NCBI GenBank assembly: GCA_007135845.1
Contig: SLIC01000170.1
Span: forward strand, 1-9,401
DNA length: 9,401 nt
Source of the DNA: Candidatus Brevefilum sp.
Lineage (GTDB): Bacteria > Chloroflexota > Anaerolineae > Anaerolineales > Anaerolineaceae
Direction: 5' to 3'
Shown here: positions 6,432-9,401 of the stretch, one piece after another
How the letters are laid out: each line of letters begins with the position of its first letter
How positions within the stretch are numbered: position 1 is the first letter of the stretch
Notes under the pieces: model-generated
What the model saw: only the letters and a program-made list of their open reading frames with translations
What the model was told of the DNA's origin: nothing
Database searches by the model: none
Position numbers and translations under genes: made by a program

Positions 6432-7796
6432 ATGATAACAAGTACTGGCAAACAACTGCTCTTCAAAGTTCTTAAAGGTGAACCAGCTGAAGCAATACCA
6501 TGGGTGCCCTTTGCAGGGGTCCATGCTGGCAAGCTAAAGGGTCATTCTGCCCGTGAGGTCCTCCTCGATGGCGAGAAGCTGTTTGAATCCCTCCTGGAAG
6601 TCAATCGCCTTTATGATCCTGATGGACAGCCGGTGCTGTTTGACCTGCAGGTCGAAGCCGAGATCCTCGGTTGCGAGCTGGCTTGGGCAGACGATGCCCC
6701 CCCTTCTGTGATCAGCCATCCACTGGCACAATCCAAAAACATCCCGGATTCTCTGCCACAACCTGGTGACGGTCGTCTGCCGATGATCCTGGATGTGATG
6801 AAGCAGATGAAGGCCGCAGTTGGTGACCGCACGGCCCTGTATGGTTTGGTAACAGGCCCCTTCACCCTGGCTTCTCACCTGCGCGGGACGGACATTTTCT
6901 TAGACACGATGGATGATCCCGATTTCCTCAAAGCGCTGATGGCATACACCAGCAAATTCATCCAGGGTATGGCAGACCTCTACATCCAGGCTGGCATGGA
7001 TGTGATCGCAGTAGTTGATCCGGTCACCTCCCAGGTTTCTCCCCGTACCTTCACTGCCTTCCTGGCGGAACCCTTCACCCAGGTTTTTGATTTCATTCGG
7101 GAACGGGATGTGTTTTCATCCTTCTTCGTCTGTGGGGATGCCACCAAGAACATCGAAGTCATGTGTCAAACCCGACCAGATTGTATCGCCATCGACGAAA
7201 ACATCGATATGGTCGCTATCAAACCCATCACAGACAGGTACAACATCGTGCTGGAAGGCAATATCCCCCTCACCACCCGGATGCTGTTGGGTAATCAGCA
7301 GGATAACACCAAATACATCATCGATCTCTTAGATAGTCTTCCCAACATGCATAAACTGATCATTTCACCGGGTTGCGATATGCCCTACGACACGCCAGTC
7401 GAAAATGTGATTGCCGCCATGCAGGCGATTCGCGACCCAGAAAGCGCCCGCCTGATCCTGGCAAATTACCAGGCAGAAGAAATCGACCTCGACTCGGTTG
7501 AGTTGCCAGATTACGCAGCGCTGGAAAAGCCCCTGATGGAGGTCTTCACTCTGGATTCCGCTACTTGTGCCGCTTGCAGTTACATGTTGGCAGCTGCTGA
7601 ACGAGCAGCGCAAAGCCTGTCAGGGAAAGTAGAAATGGTTGAGTACAAGATCACCCAACCAGAAAACATCGCCCGGATGCTAAAAATGGGCATTAAAAAC
7701 CTGCCCTGCATTTTAATCAATGGTGAACTGCGCTTCTCGTCCTTGATCCCCAGCCAGCAGGAACTCGTGGCAGCATTGAGTGAAACACTGGATTAA
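6432..7796 (+). CDS. MtaA-like (UroD-fold) methyltransferase fused to thioredoxin-like domain
   Basis: A 454-residue cytosolic protein. Residues 1 to about 345 are a UroD/MtaA-family barrel, the type that moves a methyl group from a methyl-corrinoid protein to a thiol or other acceptor. Family signs include LVTGPFTLASHLRG (139-152), VCGDAT (233-238) and SPGCDMP (312-318). In MtaA/MtbA zinc is held by an HxC...C set. Here Cys234 and Cys315 are kept but the histidine position reads Phe232. Residues about 370-454 form a thioredoxin-like domain with C379-A-A-C382 and a cis-proline-like NLPC (423-426). The family is normally near 340 residues, so this is a fusion. The ATG at 6432 has AGGAA at 6421-6425. 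The divergent neighbour encodes a corrinoid protein, which supports methyl transfer over uroporphyrinogen decarboxylation. The acceptor is unknown; coenzyme M is not expected in such a bacterium. Confidence 0.88.
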   Translation: MITSTGKQLLFKVLKGEPAEAIPWVPFAGVHAGKLKGHSAREVLLDGEKLFESLLEVNRLYDPDGQPVLFDLQVEAEILGCELAWADDAPPSVISHPLAQSKNIPDSLPQPGDGRLPMILDVMKQMKAAVGDRTALYGLVTGPFTLASHLRGTDIFLDTMDDPDFLKALMAYTSKFIQGMADLYIQAGMDVIAVVDPVTSQVSPRTFTAFLAEPFTQVFDFIRERDVFSSFFVCGDATKNIEVMCQTRPDCIAIDENIDMVAIKPITDRYNIVLEGNIPLTTRMLLGNQQDNTKYIIDLLDSLPNMHKLIISPGCDMPYDTPVENVIAAMQAIRDPESARLILANYQAEEIDLDSVELPDYAALEKPLMEVFTLDSATCAACSYMLAAAERAAQSLSGKVEMVEYKITQPENIARMLKMGIKNLPCILINGELRFSSLIPSQQELVAALSETLD

Positions 7797-7810
7797 CCCA
7801 AGTAAAAGAG

Positions 7811-7843
7811 AAAAAAACCTGATCACATTCGAGTTAGGTGATC
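7811..7843 (-). terminator. Minus-strand terminator of the DUF362 gene
   Basis: On the minus strand GATCAC (7843-7838) pairs with GTGATC (7826-7821) and, after AGG, is followed by seven T (7817-7811). The stem is only 6 bp and the U-run is offset by three bases, but the arrangement fits an intrinsic terminator facing the convergent methyltransferase gene. Confidence 0.5.
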
Positions 7844-7862
7844 GTTCCTGATTAACAACAAA

Positions 7863-7910
7863 CTATCCTAAGCTGGCTTGGTTTTGTACAATTAAAGCCA
7901 GCATGGATAG
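7863..7910 (-). terminator. Long two-part hairpin after the DUF362 gene
   Basis: CTATCC (7863-7868) pairs with GGATAG (7905-7910), and GCTGGCTT (7872-7879) pairs with AAGCCAGC (7895-7902), giving 14 bp with a small internal loop. On the minus strand it begins five bases after the stop codon and is followed by TTTGTTGTT, a loose U-rich tail. On the + strand no U-run follows. It may act together with the hairpin at 7811-7843 as a terminator or 3'-end stabiliser. Confidence 0.5.
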
Positions 7911-7915
7911 TGTGA

Positions 7916-9082
7916 TTAAAGGTTGAACTTGTTCAACAAGCGTCCTATGGGGTGCGTTTTTATGCCAATTGCCTCATCCGGACACATCTCCTGGCAGCAG
8001 TAACAGCGAATACAACGATCGTAATCATATTGCGGTGGTTGATTGCGTCCATCCAGGAAGCTCAGTGCCTTGGGTGTCACCGGGCAAATGCTGACGCAAC
8101 GGCCACATCGGGTACACTTCGCCGCTTCAATGACCGGTTTTGGTGTCACCCATTGATTGAGCAGGGGCATGTAAAATCGTTGTGTTCCGGTTGTGCTCGA
8201 CTTTGACCGGTTTACATCGTAATCCTCAATCACACAACCCTCAAGCGATTCACCCAAAACATCGATCCTTGATGGATCCAGCAGCCCCTGCGCCTGGGCG
8301 GATTTTAAGGTCGGCACAAGATCTGGGTCGAGATTCATAATCCGTGCCACACAATAATCGAGTGCGTGGGGATTAAGCGCCAAGAGGATCACACCTACCT
8401 GACGCAGCTGGCCATTACGCGGCCCGTTACCCTCCATCCCCAATACACCATCCATAATATGCAAGCGCGGCTTGATAAGCTCTGCCAGGTCAACCAGCAT
8501 ATCGGCAAAACGCATTTCATCAGCCAGTCGGGCGTGAAATGCAGATTTTTGCACACCCGGTAAGCAGCCAAATAGATTCTTTACCGCGCCTGTCAGGCGG
8601 GTCAATGCGTGGGTTTTGAATTTTGGCAAATTGATCACACCATCAACTTCAGTAAGTCCCTTAGCAACCTGGAACTGCTTCATCAGAAACCCGTCTGGAT
8701 TTGGCATCTCAATCATCTCATTGAAATCAGCCAACTGCATGCCAAACTGCCTGGCGACTGTCTCCATACCAGAAGTCCTGACTGCTAACTGGGGTGTGCC
8801 AAAACCAGGAGAATCACCGTAAAACAACCGGGCACCACCCTTAAGAAATACCTCAGCAGCAGCTTCAAAAATAGCTGGGTGTGTGGTTGAACCACGCTTC
8901 GGCGAGTCACCAACCAGCAAATTCGGCTTCAGCAATAAGCGCTCACCTGGGGTGCAAAAAGCTGCAACACCGCCCAAGAGTTCCACGCCTAAAGATAGCG
9001 CCTCCACAGCATCATTGTATGCATCGCATTTCACCAATGCCACCCGGTGGTCAATTTCCAGCTTAGACCCGAAATCAGCCAT
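7916..9082 (-). CDS. DUF362 protein with C-terminal 2x[4Fe-4S] ferredoxin domain
   Basis: A 388-residue cytosolic iron-sulfur protein. Residues 1 to about 300 are a DUF362 domain, with LLLKPNLL near 49-56 and NLPKFKTHALTRLTGAVKN near 151-169, the conserved family block. The C-terminus is a bacterial ferredoxin module with two four-cysteine sets, CxxCxxCxxxCP at about 323-334 and again at 357-368, each binding one [4Fe-4S] cluster. An extra cysteine lies at 362. The biochemical role of DUF362 is not settled; an electron-transfer or redox enzyme is likely. I prefer the ATG at 9080-9082, with AAAGG six bases upstream. A TTG at 9083-9085, seven bases from GAGGA, is an alternative adding one residue. 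The gene is convergent with the methyltransferase and divergent from rph, so it is probably its own unit. It might supply electrons for corrinoid reactivation, but only proximity suggests that. Confidence 0.9.
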   Translation of the reverse strand: MADFGSKLEIDHRVALVKCDAYNDAVEALSLGVELLGGVAAFCTPGERLLLKPNLLVGDSPKRGSTTHPAIFEAAAEVFLKGGARLFYGDSPGFGTPQLAVRTSGMETVARQFGMQLADFNEMIEMPNPDGFLMKQFQVAKGLTEVDGVINLPKFKTHALTRLTGAVKNLFGCLPGVQKSAFHARLADEMRFADMLVDLAELIKPRLHIMDGVLGMEGNGPRNGQLRQVGVILLALNPHALDYCVARIMNLDPDLVPTLKSAQAQGLLDPSRIDVLGESLEGCVIEDYDVNRSKSSTTGTQRFYMPLLNQWVTPKPVIEAAKCTRCGRCVSICPVTPKALSFLDGRNQPPQYDYDRCIRCYCCQEMCPDEAIGIKTHPIGRLLNKFNL

Positions 9083-9204
9083 CAAAAACCTTTCCTCGAC
9101 CTGTCATCAAAATATAGTACCACAGCGATTAACACCAAAACAACAACCTGGTTATGATAAGATGCACCCCTTTTGGTGTCGCAGTTCCTTGCCAATTTCA
9201 TGGA

Positions 9205-9210
9205 TATAAT
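9205..9210 (+). promoter_or_regulatory. -10 box of rph, leaderless start
   Basis: A perfect TATAAT ending six bases before the ATG at 9217. Transcription starting seven bases after the box would begin at the A of the start codon. No Shine-Dalgarno sequence is present before the ATG, and no good -35 lies at 16-18 bases. Confidence 0.6.
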
Positions 9211-9216
9211 AGAAAC

Positions 9217-9401
9217 ATGAAACAAACTCATTTTATTCGAACTGACAACAGGGCACCCGATCAACTCCGACCCATTACGTTTCTCCCGGGTTACAGCCAA
9301 TACCCAGAGGGTTCCGTGATGGTCAATTGGGGAGAAACCAGGGTTCTCTGCAACCTGACCATCCAGAATGGTGTGCCAGCCTGGATGTCTGGCCAGGGTA
9401 G
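9217..9401 (+). CDS. rph: Ribonuclease PH, N-terminal part (runs off the window)
   Basis: The first 61 residues of RNase PH, the phosphate-dependent 3'-5' exonuclease that trims the 3' ends of tRNA precursors. The family N-terminus is clear: R8-x-D-NRAPDQLRPI (8-20), GYSQYPEGSVMV (25-36), the G-E-T-R-V-L-C block (39-45) and GVPAWMSGQG (52-61). The window ends within the next codon, so the catalytic centre is not visible. The ATG at 9217 has no ribosome-binding site, and a TATAAT ends six bases upstream, which points to a leaderless message. Tryptophan at residue 38 replaces the phenylalanine usual in the EFGDT block, a minor variation. Confidence 0.95.
   Translation, partial: MKQTHFIRTDNRAPDQLRPITFLPGYSQYPEGSVMVNWGETRVLCNLTIQNGVPAWMSGQG

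Noticed and set aside
6432..7796. True uroporphyrinogen decarboxylase (hemE)
   Set aside because: The cysteine motifs (VCGD, SPGCD), the corrinoid-protein neighbour and the thioredoxin-like fusion fit the MtaA branch, and the typical HemE N-terminal arginine motif is absent.

Overview
The window looks like a chromosomal segment of an anaerobic or facultatively anaerobic bacterium, most plausibly an Anaerolineae-like member of the Chloroflexota. That placement is an inference from the gene mix: a corrinoid protein plus a UroD/MtaA-type methyltransferase, a DUF362-ferredoxin protein and an E. coli-type phosphoglucomutase. No taxonomic marker is complete here. Promoters read as ordinary sigma-70/SigA type (TTGACR-17-TATAAT). 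Most starts have a Shine-Dalgarno sequence. The last gene appears to be leaderless.

Layout. Positions 1-506 hold no convincing protein gene. They contain a long GC-rich hairpin, a C6/G6 palindrome and then about 320 bases that look like a structured non-coding RNA on the + strand. My best guess is a stand-alone HEARO/omega-RNA-like element without its IscB partner. Two minus-strand housekeeping or membrane genes follow: a PAP2-superfamily phosphatase with an unusually long membrane C-terminus (507-1520) and phosphoglucomutase pgm (1664-3313). Divergent from pgm is a SlyD-like FKBP prolyl isomerase with a short cysteine tail (3585-4094), followed by a tRNA-Glu(CTC) gene with its own strong promoter and terminator.

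The most interesting part is 4509-7796, a compact corrinoid methyl-transfer module. A LacI-family regulator (5179-6195) and a MtaC/MtbC-type corrinoid protein (4509-5141) form a minus-strand operon. Divergent from it is a MtaA-like (UroD-fold) methyltransferase fused to a C-terminal thioredoxin-like CxxC domain (6432-7796). The 236-base divergent spacer holds a consensus promoter in each direction and two near-identical palindromes (GACAACGTTGTC and TGACAGCGTTGTCA) with the central CG typical of LacI-family operators. One lies just downstream of the lacI start point and the other over the -35 and spacer of the methyltransferase promoter. The simplest reading is that the LacI protein controls both halves of a methyl-transfer system, possibly by looping. 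No substrate-specific methyltransferase (MtaB/MttB/MtgB type) and no corrinoid reactivase are in the window.

Convergent with the methyltransferase is a DUF362 protein with two [4Fe-4S] ferredoxin clusters (7916-9082), which could be an electron-transfer partner, although nothing shows that directly. Two hairpins separate the convergent genes. The window ends inside rph (RNase PH), whose -10 box sits six bases before the ATG, so its mRNA probably has no leader.
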